A DNA stretch of 64,000 nt from assembly GCA_030248065.1 (NCBI GenBank), contig JASAMV010003928.1:1-64000 (forward strand), read 5' to 3'. The notes beneath the pieces were generated by a model. That model did not search any database and had not been told where the DNA came from. It saw nothing but the letters and a program-made list of their open reading frames with translations. The first letter of the stretch is position 1. Each line of letters opens with the position of its first letter. Shown here one piece after another: positions 1 to 12,327 of the stretch. Position numbers and translations under genes: made by a program. Source of the stretch: Rhynchonema sp. JSB1_4 (lineage: Eukaryota; Nematoda; Chromadorea; Monhysterida; Xyalidae).

Positions 1-250
1 GGTACGAACAGACCCGATGAGGTCACAAATCCACCAATGCCCGGTATGCACTTTGCTCGCCTTTTGGGTCGGGGCAAGTTGGAGGTTGGTATTTTTGCTC
101 ATTTAGACTTTATGGTGAAGCAGCAGCCAGCCTCTTGAAGTCGTCGAACGCAATTCAAGCCCACCCACTCTCCCTCCACCCAGACCCGGATGCCAACAAA
201 GTGCTTTCCGGCCATGTTTAATATGCTCACGGCCATATGATTCCGCACAG

Positions 251-3200
251 GCTGCGATTGCTCGGCAGCAGTGTGTGACACATCAGAAATAGCGTTGGTC
301 ACGGACACCTACTGGAAAACCGGTGGTATTTGTTACCTGCATCCGATTGGCTCCACTACTGATTTTTCGAGCGCAGAAGCCGATTGTCAAGCGGATCACC
401 CGCTTTTGGGCCGTGGAGCATTGTACGTGGGTACAAGTGTGGTCACGAACACTATGAACCGAGGTCAATTGGTTAGTATGGCAATATTGCATATTGCTGG
501 TTGTGGGAACAAACCCATACCTCGAATAATGTTCTCGAAAACATGTCAGTAAACCTCGAAGTGTAACTTTAGCTTCGTCATGTCTACCTTGTAAGAGCTT
601 CTACAGTAGCTGACCACTGGTGAATGCTGCATGCACCAGTAGTCAGCTACTGTAGAATCTCTTACAAGGTAGACATTACATATACAGTATACGATGAATT
701 GTGATTAATACATACGAACTTATGCAACGCCTTGCCAAAATAAACAACAGATTACTTTTAACGTTTCGTCCGTTTTCATGGTTGGCCTTCGTCAGGGAAT
801 ACCGTACACTGAAAAAAGAAAGGAAACTAGAAAAGTAAACAAAAAACCGGAAGTTTTAAGAAATTACAAAAGATTTGAAGGCACGCACAGTAATGTAAGT
901 TATCTACCAAAATGTGCGTTCGCATCGAAAAGTCTAAATCAGGAACAATAAACATTGGAAGTGGAGTACCGCAGGGAACGATGAAACGTATTGTCCCGCT
1001 CAACAATATAACAACAACTTTTTTGAAAACTTTGAATTTTCAGCCGAATTTGGGCTCCAATCTTGCTTGGGTTGGAGCTCGACAGATTGGCGTAACACCT
1101 GCAGAGGAACCGCAAGGCAAATGGTACTGGAATGACAACGTAACCAGCGCGGCCGTGCCTTTGTCAGGTAATGTGCATATACATACATACATGCTAATGT
1201 CATCTAGGCCTGCACTGAATTGTTAATACAAAATATATGCGGGTGTGCTTTGAGGGCACGGGGTGCATATGACGCGTAGTGTGGCTGCGGTTTCGACCCA
1301 AAGTCCAATACTGCGGCTGCCTGGGTCTCGTCAGTTAGGCGGAGAGTCAGGGCTAGCCCCAAAAACCTGATGGTACAGTCTCAGCACCAGATTAACTAGT
1401 CTGGGTGGAGCCTGACGCGCCACAATTGCAAACAGTGTACGGACTTGAGTGCCTTGAGGCAGCCGTAAACCTGGCAGAAGTGGCCGCGGCCGTAAACTGT
1501 TTGCAATTGTGGCGCGTGAGGTTTCACCTAGACTATTTAGTCTGGTGCTGAGACTGTACCATCTGGTTTCTAGGGCTATCCCTGGCTGTTCGTCTAACTG
1601 ACGAGACTTAGGCAGCCGTGGTATTCGACTTTGGGTCGAAACTGCAAACCCACCACGCATCATATGCACCCCGTGCCCTCAAAAGCATACCAGCACATAC
1701 GCTTACCACCTTTGCCAGGTTTACGGCTGCCCTCAAGGCACTCAAGTCCGTTAATACAAAATGTTGTGGAACAGGGCATGGGACAAAAAACTCTCATAAT
1801 CCTGTACGAGAACATTTTATATGTACAAATTACTCTCCAAGTCAAATATTATTATTGTCATTATATATAAAGGAATCATCCGTAGTGAAATGCAGTGGAA
1901 GCAAAAAACGTAAAGCTGGAGTTATACTTGTCCATTTTGGGCTTGTAGACAATGAGGACAAATTTTTGTTATAATCATATTTTGTGATAGAGGTACAGCA
2001 CAAATTTCGTCCAGCGTAAAAGTTGTTCATTTGGTGCAGGGGAACGACTTTTACGCTGGTCGAAATTTGCGCCCCAACTCTATCACAAAATAAGATTCAA
2101 ACAAAAATTTGTCCTCATTGTCTACAAGCCTAAAATGGACAAGTATACACCTTTAGGAAGATATAGAAGTTCAAAAGACGCATAGTATGTTATCAGCTAC
2201 ATGAAGTGTAAAGAGTCCAATAGGCATATGCGCACCAACAGACAGGGTTGGGCAAAAAACGTTTTTTTTTCAAAAAATCATTTTTAAACGTTTTTTTTAA
2301 AAAAACGTTTTTTTAAAACGCCCAGATGACCAAAATATGCCCCCCAAAAAATTGGAAAACGCTCATGTTGGCAAGAAAACATGGTTAAATGAAGTAATTC
2401 TATGTGTTCTGAGGCAAAATAAACGGGTTTCAACCCTTTTCTAGCGAGTTGTCAAGATCCCACATCAGGCCCGCATCATGGGACCAACTTTGGCCGGGGT
2501 CATCATTGAAAGTCAAACTCCGTATATCGACGTATCTCGACAAAGTAAAAATTGGTCGAAAATTTTGTGAAAAAAATGGGACAAAAAATTGATTTTCCTT
2601 GATGATCAGGGTACTTTCCCTGAAAAATCAGTGAAAGTCAAGGAAATTCAGGATTTAAAAAAAACGAAAAACGACCCAGGCGTTTTTTTTAAAAAAACGT
2701 CGTTTTTTTAAGAAAAAACGCCGTCGTTTTTTTTGTGCCCAACCCTGCCAACAGAAGCCAGGTTTGAGTTTGTCGTCCTATTCCATGGGCCCATTATATA
2801 CACATGATTCTACCGCACACAACCGTTCTAGCGCCAATTGCGTTTTAGCAGCCAGCCATGGTCATATTGCTCCGTACACCCAAAAGCTAGTTCAATACAA
2901 GCATCGATCGGTAATTTTCACGTAAATCTCTTTGGTCAGTCTGTTCTCCGCAGTAGTTAAGAATTTGAGCACCACAACATAGGAAAAAGGAGACTGACAT
3001 GAGCACGATCCCATCTTCAACACTGTATGCCGTTATGAAAGAAAATTGCTTCTAGAATGACAACATTTTGCTGTAAATAGTTTGTTTTGTTTATTTTCAG
3101 AAATTTTCGGGTTTGTTTGGTACAAATCAGCCGAACCAAACAGCAACGCAGCTCAACATAATAATAACATAATTCAACAGCTTAATAGAGTTGCGTGTAT

Positions 3201-6200
3201 AGTCCATCCACCAGCTCATGGCACGTTGTGTTGCTACTGGCTGGTTCGTTCCCTTCCTCCACGTTCTAATGAAAGAGAAATTGAGTGTGACCGATTTTGC
3301 AAACAAACTAAAAAAATAACAAAATGTGTCGAAAAAGATTGAATTCGATCAAATTTAAAGTTAAATTAAATTAAAAAAATATATAACACGTCAATTTCAT
3401 AAAAACCACAATCTGGGATCAAAAATAATTTTTTTCGGAAACTCAATTTCTCTTTCATTAGAACGTGGAGGAAGGGAACAAGTTGGCCAGCAGAATAACA
3501 AAGTGACATGAGCTGATGGACGGACTATACATACAGTATGTGCACAATGCATGCTTGGCATCAATATTCCGCCAGTTGTGTCAAAGGGCTCGGGACACAA
3601 CCGAAGGAAGCGCCCAATTGAAAGGTCAAAGGCTCTTATACTCTGGCCTGTGGACCAAGAATTCGCCTAGCCGATCGATTGAGTTATGTTTATTGCGGTG
3701 GAACTGCGGACGAGTGGTGTGGATGACCGGAGCGCATGGGGACTGAGCAATGGGACACAACCGAAGGAAGGGCAGAAGAGCGCAGTGTTATACATCGCTG
3801 GAAAGCACTGTGACAGCATATGTCACGCACAAATGTTAAGCTCCTTTGAGATTCGCTATCTCTTGGTAGAGCGACTTTTCGTTCCAGAAAAAACTGAATT
3901 TTTCACAACTTGAAACGACCGGTGCAGAAACTCCAAATGAGCTGAAAGTCAAGTAACACGTGGATAGGATTACAACAGCTTCTGAATAACTTAGCAAGAG
4001 AACTTCAGTCGCTCAAAGCATTGCTTCCCTCGGTGAGGGTGCGAAATGTTCCAAAAATCGGCCACATTTTTCGAAAACACAAGTTTGTCTCTAAATTTTG
4101 AGGCCGCGCTTTGTGTTGCAGAAATGAAAATGCAATAGAAAAATAGAGCACTTTCGAAAGTACCAGAAATAAGGTCTTTAAATTTGGAAACACTTAGATA
4201 ACGGCGTCACAGGCCGAAAAACACCTAAAAATTGCCACCAAACTGCATAGTTCCATTCATTGACGGAAATGTGATGTAAATAAGCCACGTATTGCATTGC
4301 ATTGGAAACGAAAAAGTCAGATAAACGCACAGTCCAACAATCTAAACAAGTTCCAAGACTTCAACCGCCATGGTCCGGCTGCTGCACCCATGCCAGCCTG
4401 AATAAGATATTTGGCTATAAGTCGTTACTGTTAAAGATTATTGCACATTTGATAGCACCAAACGATGTAGCTTCAACGCAGCTATCGAACGATGTATAAC
4501 ATGCCCATACTATCTCTTACGATGGACAAGAAACGGTCAAAATTCCGAAATCGCACACGGTGACGTGACGGTTCATTCCAGAATCGTCAAAAAAGCAATT
4601 TTTTCACCTCTGCCCTTAAGCGTAAGAATTTATTGGGGCTTGTTATATATCATTCGAAAGCTACTCCCGAGGTACATTGTTTGGTCCTGTCACATTTACA
4701 ATAGCTGTTAACAATAAGCACTTATAGCTGAATATCATATTCAGGTTAGTATGGCTGCCCCGAGAGATCTGTAAACCTTGGAGTCTTCGGACCTTGATAG
4801 GTTGTTAAACCAGACGTTTCTCTCATCTTTTGTTGTTTCGAATCCGATACAATCGTGGCCTTTATGTGTCACAATTCTGGCGATGAATGTGATCACCTAA
4901 TTTAGCGGCAATTTAATGGATTTAATTTAGCGGCAATTTAATGGATTTTTAGGCCTGTCACGAGTTAAAAAATTTAAAAACCTGATTGTCTGGCACTTTC
5001 GACGATGCTCTATTTCCCCATTGCATTCTTATTTCCGCAGCGCTAAGCGTGGGCTCAAAATTTAGGGACAAACTTGTGTTCTCGAAAAATAAGGCCGATT
5101 TTTGGAACGTTTCGCACCCTCACTGTGTGAAGCAATGCTTTGAGCGACTGAAGTTGTGATGGTAAGCTATTCAGAAGCTGTTGTAGTCCTATACAGGTGT
5201 TACTTGACCTTCAACTCATTTGGAGTTCCTGCACTCCAATTTCGTTCAATTTCCAATACTGCGTTCCAATTTGTGCAAAAATTCACATTTTTCTGGAACG
5301 AAAAGTCGCTCTACCAAGAGATAGCGAATCTCCAAGGAGCTTAAAATTTGTGCGTGACATAGGCTGTCGGAAGGCTTTCCAACGGTATGTAACAATATGT
5401 CCTGCTACCCTTCCTTCGGTTATGTCCCGAGCCCTTTAAAAGCAGGGTTGGGCAAAAAAACGACGGCGTTTTTTCTTAAAAAACGACGTTTTTAAAAAAA
5501 CGCCTGGGTCGTTTCTCGTTTTTTTTAAATCCTTATTTCCTTGATTTTCCCTGATTTTTTCAGGGAAAGTACCCTGATTTTCAAGGAAAATCAACATTTT
5601 GTCCCATTTTTTTCAAAAAATTTTCGACCAATTTTTACTTTGTCGAGATACGTCGATATACGGAGTTTGACTTTCAATGATGACCCCGGCCAAAGTTCGT
5701 CCCATGATGCGGGTCTGATATGGGATCTTAATAACTCGCTATAAAAGGGTTGAAACAAGTTTATTTTGCCTCAGAACACATAGAATTACTTCATTTAACC
5801 ACGTTTTCTTCCCAACACGAGCGTTTCCAATTTTTTGGGGCATGTTTTGGTCATCTGGGTGTTTTAAAAAAAGCGATTTTTTGAAAAAAAACGATTTTTG
5901 CCCAACCCTGGTTAAAAGTAGGCATGGTATCGGGGCACGGTGACATAATTTCCTATTTCCTGGTTTCGCAGAACAACTAGAAAATAGGAAATATTTCCTA
6001 TTTCCTAATCAATGAAATCGATGCAACATATTTTTCAAAAATATTGAACAATTTTCGCCTGAGACCGAACTTGTGTGGTGACAACTGGCAATATTGTGCA
6101 GATTCTACGGTCTCCGACCAGTCTGAGGTTGATCTTGACTAATGATGTTGCTCTAATGTATTGTAGCATGCCGTACAACAAATTTTAGTGCATCCAATGC

Positions 6201-8873
6201 CGTATGAGTGATATGCGACCAACAAAAATATCGATTACAGCCCGAATCTTGCGTGTCAGATCGACTTTGTAAGCTCCGATTTTGCACCAGACCTGCATAT
6301 ATACGTGTAGTCAGGGTTGGAAAAAAAATTTAAAAAAACAAGTGTTTTTCTAAAAAAAATTTAAAAAAAATTTTTTTTTAAAAGTCTGAGATTCGGGGAA
6401 ATTTTTACCAAATTTGCCTAAAAAACGCGCAAAAACGCGAAAAAATGCAACTTTAATTGACAAGTCACTTTTGTGACTTGGTTTGCATCACTTATGAAGG
6501 GTGTTTACGTCAATTCGGTGCAATCCAACAGTCTGTGCTTGATATGGACCGATGATTGCTGCTCTGTGGTATCGGACACAACAGTTTGTGGCCGAATAAG
6601 CAAGATTCACTCATACCACGTTTGCTCGTGTGTACCCCGTCCGATCTGGCAGGCTAAGCAGTGTTTGGCCTGGTTAGTTCGGGGATCAACCCCCAGCGGA
6701 CGGAGCAACATCAAAGTGGTGTCGTGGGTCAACCCAGCCTTCCATCCCAGAGAAGGGTCGGTGAATGGGAAGCAGCAATTGCTGCGGGTAACAGGCACCT
6801 ACCCATTAGAGTCACCGGCAACGGGTTGTTGGTAGGTCCCTCGCGGAGCCTAAATTCTGCGGAACGCCTTTACCTTTAATATAAGCTGTAGAAATACTTG
6901 TCGGGTAGCTGAATCAGTCGTATATGACCGACCTGTTGGGTTATGACATCGAAGTACCATGTAAGTACATGCATACTGTGTCTCATGTATCACGTATGTA
7001 TGTATCTCATGTCCCACCAACAGAAAATATGCCATTTTTGCCTCAAAAAGGCCATTTTTGGACATTTCAGCACATTTTGGGCAACTGTTTTTATCAGAAG
7101 AAAAGCAAAATCTGAGTTTCAAAAAAGTTTTTTTTAATTAAGAGCTTTTTGAAACAACCCTGCAAAAAACATCTGAAAATAGCCAAAAGTAACTATTTAC
7201 GACAAAGTGCTCGCATTCTGGAATCAAACTTTCTTTCAAAACAGCATACAGTGTTGAATATAGGATCGTGCTCATGGTAGTCTCTCGATGTCAGCCTCTT
7301 TTTTCCTATGCTGTTGTATTATAGAAATCGAGAGACTGACAAAAGAGACTGACAAAACAGAGACTGACATGAAAATTACTGTTATCGACGACCGTTACTG
7401 CTTTTGAAAAACATCCTTAGTCTGCTCAAATCATTGTCTTATGTTCTGCAGGTACGGCCACCGTTTGGGACACGGCGCAGCCCGACGACAGCTCGCAGCC
7501 CAACGCTGCCGTGCTGGACAGTGGCGGTAAGATGCACGACGAACCAGTCACAGCCCAGCATCGTCGAATCTGTGAATATTGTTGTGACGACCCCACCACG
7601 ACTCCCCCGACCACCACAACACTTGCCTCGACGACAACGGCACCCTCTGGTAAATTCTTTGGATCAAAATTCTAAAAGCTTTCCGCCTTAATATTGAAAA
7701 ACTTAGCATCTGGGCGTTATTGTCTGCACAAAAGTATTTATTTATGATGGCACGGACTGGCACTTAATCTTGGCGAGGCAAAATTAAATGAGATCAAATA
7801 AGACATTCCAACACCTTTATATTTGTGCCGTTGTTTGCCGTGTTCCTGCTCGCACAGGAGCCTAATTAACTGCGACTCCATCTGCAACTCGGAGCCAAAA
7901 GCATAGAGATTGTGCAAAACCGTGATTGTGTCACGTACATAGATTGTCAGACAAAATATAGGAATTAGTGAGTTAGGTTGCAGGGCGAGTTCAATAAAAA
8001 TTCAAACAAATGAGTGGTGCTACATATTCTGCAGAAGCAAAAGTAATTGGACACCCACTACAAATAAACATCAGTGTGCTCTTCCGATCACCACCGGGTG
8101 AGGATTCATCGGTGTTCTACTGAACATAATCATGGCGCTTTAGCGTAATTTTCAGTGATTGAAATGGATCTCAACCTCGCGCCCCCAAACCTGCGGTTCC
8201 GGCGTCGTTTGGTCGGCAGTTTTGACGGAAGCGCGAACGCAACGCTAAACGACATTGCGTCCGATGAGACCTGCGGTTAGTGTTGATTATCGACACATCT
8301 GAAGCTGTGCTGGCCTCTATCTCCTAGCTTCCAAGAAACTTATCGCGCATTCTCATTCATTCGAAAAATAAAATTCAAATCATAACGACTTGACGTACAA
8401 ACTCTTTTTGAACATTTTTGTTCGAAACTGCCGTTTATGGTCATATGGTTTGGATTTCAAACAGATAACTGTCTCAGTCACACACAACTGCCATGCAGGT
8501 TTAACAATTGCCAAGGTCAGAACTGGGCTTCTCAAACGAAGATTTGTTTCATCATATGCCTCTCTATACTGTGTTTTGTTACGCACTTTTGCCGTCGTGA
8601 GTATTTCTTGCTTTGTGTGCGATCTTGAGCAAAAAACGAATATGAAGTTGATGATGAAAGCGGAGCTAGTATACATGTTTTCTCCACATTCGTTGCGCAG
8701 GCCTGTACTGTGGCGCGAACATCGGCTGGTGTCAGTCCTTCAGTCACAGTGCGTCCCAACAATTGTGCATGCTGTCATCCGACATCACAGCAGCGCTCAC
8801 CAACATCACCGTTGGCGTCGGCTTTCAAATGTGGGATCTGTTGTCGCACACCACCAATGTGTTCGTGCTCTAA
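251..8873 (+). CDS. C-type lectin domain protein with Thr-rich stalk, 3' part (5 exons, 5' end outside window)
   Basis: Exons read at 251-471, 1044-1167, 7452-7649, 8156-8275 and 8701-8873 (stop TAA at 8871). All four introns are GT-AG, and phases match at every junction (0, 1, 1, 1). Exons 1-3 make a C-type lectin fold: a Cys in ADCQADH, then the WIGL-like stretch AWVGARQ, GKWYWND, the loop motif AQPDD (QPD type) and the terminal RRICEY. A Thr/Pro-rich segment (DPTTTPPTTTT) follows, typical of an O-glycosylated stalk, then about 100 residues of unknown fold with a Cys-rich patch (ETCGLYCGANIGWC). Oddity: the two Cys that form the inner CTLD disulfide are absent (PNAAVL where ENCAVL is usual), so the carbohydrate loop may be altered. 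Extracellular ligand or glycan binding is expected for the family. The start and signal peptide are not visible; the first exon here follows an acceptor at 250, so upstream exons should lie to the left. Confidence 0.75.
580..676. repeat. 97-nt near-perfect hairpin in lectin intron 1
   Basis: Left arm begins ATGTCTACCTTGTAAGAG and the right arm ends with its complement. The stem runs about 42 bp with few mismatches around a loop near AATGCTGCATG. It may be a tiny palindromic MITE, or in transcript form a precursor-like hairpin. Confidence 0.8.
1242..1691. mobile_element. Palindromic MITE, about 450 bp
   Basis: Left end GTGCTTTGAGGGCACGGGG is mirrored by the right end CCCCGTGCCCTCAAAAGCAT, and inversion continues almost to the centre near 1480. 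A further inverted fragment of the centre follows at 1692-1750. The 13-mer GTTAATACAAAAT occurs on both outer sides (about 1220 and 1749), possibly a duplicated flank. Confidence 0.75.
1911..2155. mobile_element. Palindromic MITE with GACCAGCGTAAAA-type core
   Basis: Two arms of about 115 bp are mirror images (TATACTTGTCCATTTTGGGC on the left, its complement near 2135-2155). The centre carries CCAGCGTAAAAG and its inverse TTTTACGCTGG, a motif that also bounds several micro-elements elsewhere in the window. Confidence 0.75.
2243..2747. mobile_element. hAT-like MITE, TSD CCAACAGA
   Basis: Terminal repeats CAGGGTTGGGCA / GCCCAACCCTG. The exact 8-bp duplication CCAACAGA lies at 2235-2242 and 2748-2755. 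An 8-bp TSD and CAGGG ends are hallmarks of hAT elements. The interior is rich in AAAACG/CGTTTT runs and has no transposase. Confidence 0.9.
3198..3529. mobile_element. TA-flanked palindromic MITE, copy 1 (332 bp)
   Basis: Ends TATAGTCC...GGACTATA, with CCACCAGCTCATGGCAC-type subterminal sequence and inverted blocks with CTCAATTTCTCTTTCATTAG. A second copy of the same length is at 53679-54009. TA ends suggest a Tc1/mariner-type origin. Confidence 0.85.
3752..5432. mobile_element. Large inverted-repeat element with arms of about 445 bp
   Basis: The left arm 3752-4195 starts GGGACACAACCGAAGGAAG; the right arm 4965-5432 is its inverse and ends CTTCCTTCGGTTATGTCCC. The spacer of about 770 bp shows no gene. 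A third partial copy of the end lies at 3592-3610. Confidence 0.75.
5443..5910. mobile_element. hAT-like MITE, second copy, TSD TTTAAAAG/GTTAAAAG
   Basis: Same family as 2243-2747 but opposite in orientation: CAGGGTTGGGCA...GCCCAACCCTG. The flanks at 5435-5442 and 5911-5918 agree at 7 of 8 bases. It directly abuts the end of the preceding inverted-repeat element. Confidence 0.85.
6010..7162. mobile_element. Broken or composite CAGGGTTG-type element
   Basis: 6010-6311 is a direct repeat of about 40785-41083, the interior of the intact element at 40657-41379. 7018-7162 matches that element's right end (ends CAACCCTG). Between them, at 6312, a new CAGGGTTGG end begins. No 8-bp duplication flanks 6312/7162, so this looks like one element interrupted by another. 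Confidence 0.6.
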
Positions 8874-8964
8874 AGCACATTGCTGCACAAGGGGGGTCGG
8901 TTACCGCACTCATTCATCACTTTGACGCCCACCGCAGTCCCTAACCGACATTAGTTAACCTTTA

Positions 8965-9247
8965 GGGCTCGGCCAGATAGACCCGAAACCCGAAATATAA
9001 ATTTTTTTATGTCCGTGTTTCGGGTTTCGGGTTTTTTTAAAAAAAACCGAAACCCGAAACACAAGGCATGATATTCGAAAATGTTTCGGTTTTGCTACTA
9101 ATGTCTGACGCGAAGCAATTACACTGTCAGCCGAAACATTTTCGAATTTCATGCTTTGTGTTTCGGGTTTCCGGTTTTTTTTCAAAACCCGAAACACGGA
9201 CATAGAAAAAATTATGTTTCGTGTTTCAGGTCTATCTGGCCGAGCCC
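8965..9247. mobile_element. GGGCTC-ended palindromic MITE flanked by TTA
   Basis: Ends GGGCTCGGCCAGATAGACC / GGTCTATCTGGCCGAGCCC, flanked on both sides by TTA (8962-8964, 9248-9250). The arms carry CCCGAAACCCGAAAC and AACATTTTCGA blocks. Relatives lie at 54797-54955 and 54960-55244. A 3-bp TTA duplication fits PIF/Harbinger-type elements. Confidence 0.8.
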
Positions 9248-9501
9248 TTACACAAAGACCAGAGAATTCTGAACGAGGCCTCCCGAGTATAAATAGTCCC
9301 CAGGCGGGGTTTGGCGTTTTTATTTTATTTATTTTACTTTATTAGCGTCGGCCAAAAAAAACGGCGGCGTTAAAGACGAAGTTTTTAAAAAAACGTCGTT
9401 TTTCTTTTTTAGCGCCAGGTGGGGTCTTATTTGCAGCATTTAGGCTCACTCTGAGTTGGGCAAAATAGGTGTTCAAAAAAGGTTTTTTTGTTAATTTTTC
9501 T

Positions 9502-9845
9502 CAGACGGTAGGTGCTTTGAGGGCACGCCGTTGCGCGAAACGAGTGAGACGTTGCTATTTCGGCCTGTAACGCCTGACAGCTTAGGTGATCCGAGCCAGT
9601 CGTCAGAGATGAAATCACCGGCTGAACACCCCAAAATGCCACATGCTCCAAGAGACTAAATAGTCCCATTGAAACATAAGGCAAATAAAGTGCACTGGTC
9701 ATTTTGCATTATATGACTGGGTTGCCTTGAGGGCTGCATTGAAGCAAAAATACCGATGTTATTGGTCAGACGGTAAGGTGCTTTGACGCCTTTGCGCAAG
9801 ACCAGTGACACGTTGCTGTTTCGGCCCGTAACACCTAAGCTGTCA
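9502..9845. repeat. Direct repeat pair, units of about 80 bp
   Basis: Units at 9502-9590 and 9767-9845 share CAGACGGTA, GTGCTTTGA, ACGTTGCT and TTTCGGCC blocks in order. The first part resembles the end of the palindrome at 1242. Confidence 0.6.
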
Positions 9846-9909
9846 GAAAATGAGTGTCCAAATGTTTGAAGTGCGCGATGTTCTCTCTGTGGTTGTGGTC
9901 GGTTCGATA

Positions 9910-10132
9910 CATGATTGTTGTGAGAGTTGTGACACGCGTTACCACATAAACAACAATTTATTTGTAACGTTTCGCCAGCTTCAAGCGGGCTTCTTCAGGC
10001 AATACAACAAACACTTTGATGTTGGATTTTAATCCCGTATTGTCTGAAGAAGCCCGCTTGAAGCTGGCGAAACGTTGCAAATAAATTGCTGTTTATGTGG
10101 TAACGCGTGTCACAACTCTCACAACAATCATG
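9910..10132. mobile_element. 223-bp palindrome carrying hammerhead-like cores
   Basis: CATGATTGTTGTGAG (left) and CTCACAACAATCATG (right) bound arms of about 100 bp. Each arm contains CTGAAGA, a GC-rich hairpin of about 17 nt, then CGAAAC (plus strand 10044-10073; mirror 9969-9998). This layout resembles the conserved core of a hammerhead ribozyme. Confidence 0.7.
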
Positions 10133-10662
10133 AAAATGAGTGTCATGAAAACGCTCTTCAAAAGTGCCGCAGGCCAAGTCGCGAAAGTAACTTGTTGAAA
10201 CTAAACTTGTATTTTTTCGCGTTTTTACACATTTTCGTGAAAAATTTGGTCAATTTTCACCGAATCAGACACTTTTTAAAAAATTGATTAAAGTTTTTTC
10301 CAGCCCCAGGCTCTGTGCTATTTCTTTGGCTTCAGACTTTTGATTAAAATTCCATGCTGAAAATATAAGTGCAAATACGCGTACACTTTTTTCTGTGGAC
10401 AGGCCAGTTTTTTTTCAAAATCGCGCCTGCGGAGCCTTGTATTATCCCCAAACCTGTACAGGGATCCGCGGGCAGGGTTGAAAAAAATTTTTTATTAGAG
10501 CACTGTTTTTTTAAAAAAAACACAAAAAAATATAAATAATTTCGGAAATAATTCTGTGCACTTTGACGACACTTGTCGTGGATCAATTCTTCATTTGCTG
10601 ATAATTTTAAAACCAATTAAATGTTTTTAACTGTGTGCTGTGTTTAGCATGACCTCATTTTA

Positions 10663-11139
10663 GGGCGGACTTAGGTTTAACACGGAAACCGGAATCCGGA
10701 CATATTTCTGGCGTTTCATTACTATCGTGAAACTGTGATGCTTACCTTTTATTGTTTAACAGGATTTGCCACATAGCCTTCGGGCGTTTGCACTGACCAG
10801 GCACTGTAGGTGCAAAAAACAGATGAAAAAATAAAATGGTTTCCCGATTCCGGCTTCCGGACGAATTTTTTTACGTTTTCCGGAAATATTTCCGGATTCC
10901 GATTTCCGGATGAATTTTGCGGGACACGGAATTAACCTTCAACCAAATTTCACTTCACTGTGTTTTCAAAGAAATGCAAAACATTTCCGAGTTCTGCGTT
11001 TTTCATATTTCATCCGGAAACCGGAATCCGGAAATATTTCCGGAAAACGCAGATGCTGTTCCGCAGCCGGAAATAGATCAAAGTTTTTGTATGTAAATAT
11101 TTCCGGATTCCGGATTCCGTGCTCAACCTAAGTCCGCCC
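10663..11139. mobile_element. GGGCGGACTTAGG palindromic element flanked by TTA
   Basis: TIR GGGCGGACTTAGGTT / AACCTAAGTCCGCCC with TTA on both sides (10660-10662, 11140-11142). The interior is repeated CCGGAAACCGGAATCCGG-like text and its inverse. The TIR resembles that of the composite element at 54288. Confidence 0.8.
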
Positions 11140-12327
11140 TTACCAACTTTACATTCTTATCCTACGTTTATAAATTGTTCTGTTCTGTGTTGTTTTTAAA
11201 GGGTCTCCGCCATATATATGCGACCGAAACCAATCTCAATGGGACTTGGCACCGTAAGTGGGCTTGGTCCAAAACACTCACGGCCAAGAAAATGTTTGCC
11301 CATATCAGCGGAAAGGTAAAAAAATTTTGACCCTACCTGAGCACCTTGAAATTAAAATATCGATATGTTTGGCATGTTCTCAGTGGGAAGTTCGGTCACA
11401 AATCTTTCACAAACGTCTTGGCACTAATTTAGAACCACATTCACTTTTTTGGCACTACCACAGCTCGCGCTATGTTACCAAAACCACATAAATTTTCGAA
11501 AAAAATTTTCCGTTGTGTTTTCGAACAAATCAAACAAACAAATCTTTGTCACGCTCTTGTCGTTGAAAACCTGCAGTTTGCTAACAAACACTAACTATTT
11601 CTGCCATTGCATAACCTATCATCAAACGATATAGTATTTGCATAATGTTCAGATCGTATTGTGGTGTGGCGCGTAAATATTATTGTGTGTGTCAGTTGTG
11701 TAATATTGTCATTATTATAATATTGCAATTATTATAATATTCATGCAAATGTACTCCAACTCTTTATGTAATTGGTGCCGGCTAAATTGTAAAAACCTAG
11801 GTGTATTCATCGTTACTGTCACGCCTCGAGCGGTTGTTGATGTTTACCCTTTTCGTGTCTGAAACGAAATAAAGTACTACTGCTGTCTGCCATTGTTCTT
11901 GCTTAAAAAACGTATGCTGTCAGATGATACTATTCTAACCGAGCTCGTGTTTCATGCTAACTTCAATGTAAGTCATATAAAAACTCAGTCAGTCAGTTTT
12001 GTCAGTCAGTCAGACACGTGCTTAGCACGAAAGTCGCGTTGGAGCATATTTGGAGATTAATCGCGCTCACTACTGCTTTTGTCATTGACAAGGACAAGGG
12101 CGCCAGGCCTAAACGCAATGCGTGCCCACGAGGTTAAACCACAACGTTATTTGGTGTGTCATCTCTTGGGCAAGAAACGTGCAGAAGACTCCAGTGCAAG
12201 GTGATATAGAAACTGATAGCAGCGGAACATTCCCCAATTCCCATTTTGCGCGCATGTCTCTTTCACTTTGTTCCGTGCCAGATCTCTTCCTGGAGTTTTT
12301 TTGTTCAGCTCACGAGACGACTTTTTT

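Larger units (their letters stand above)
2979..7315. repeat. Inverted pair flanking 4.1 kb (2979-3075 and 7190-7315)
   Basis: About 100 bases at 2979-3075 (with GAGCACGATCCCATCTTCAA) match the reverse complement of 7190-7315 at roughly 75-80% by eye. The pair encloses the elements at 3198-7162 and may be the old outer ends of a larger element since invaded by others. Confidence 0.6.
1168..7451 (+). other. Lectin intron 2, packed with nested inverted-repeat elements
   Basis: No coding exon is visible in this 6.3-kb intron. It holds at least six separate palindromic or terminal-inverted-repeat elements (listed individually). Long open frames here are by-products of those repeats. Confidence 0.7.
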
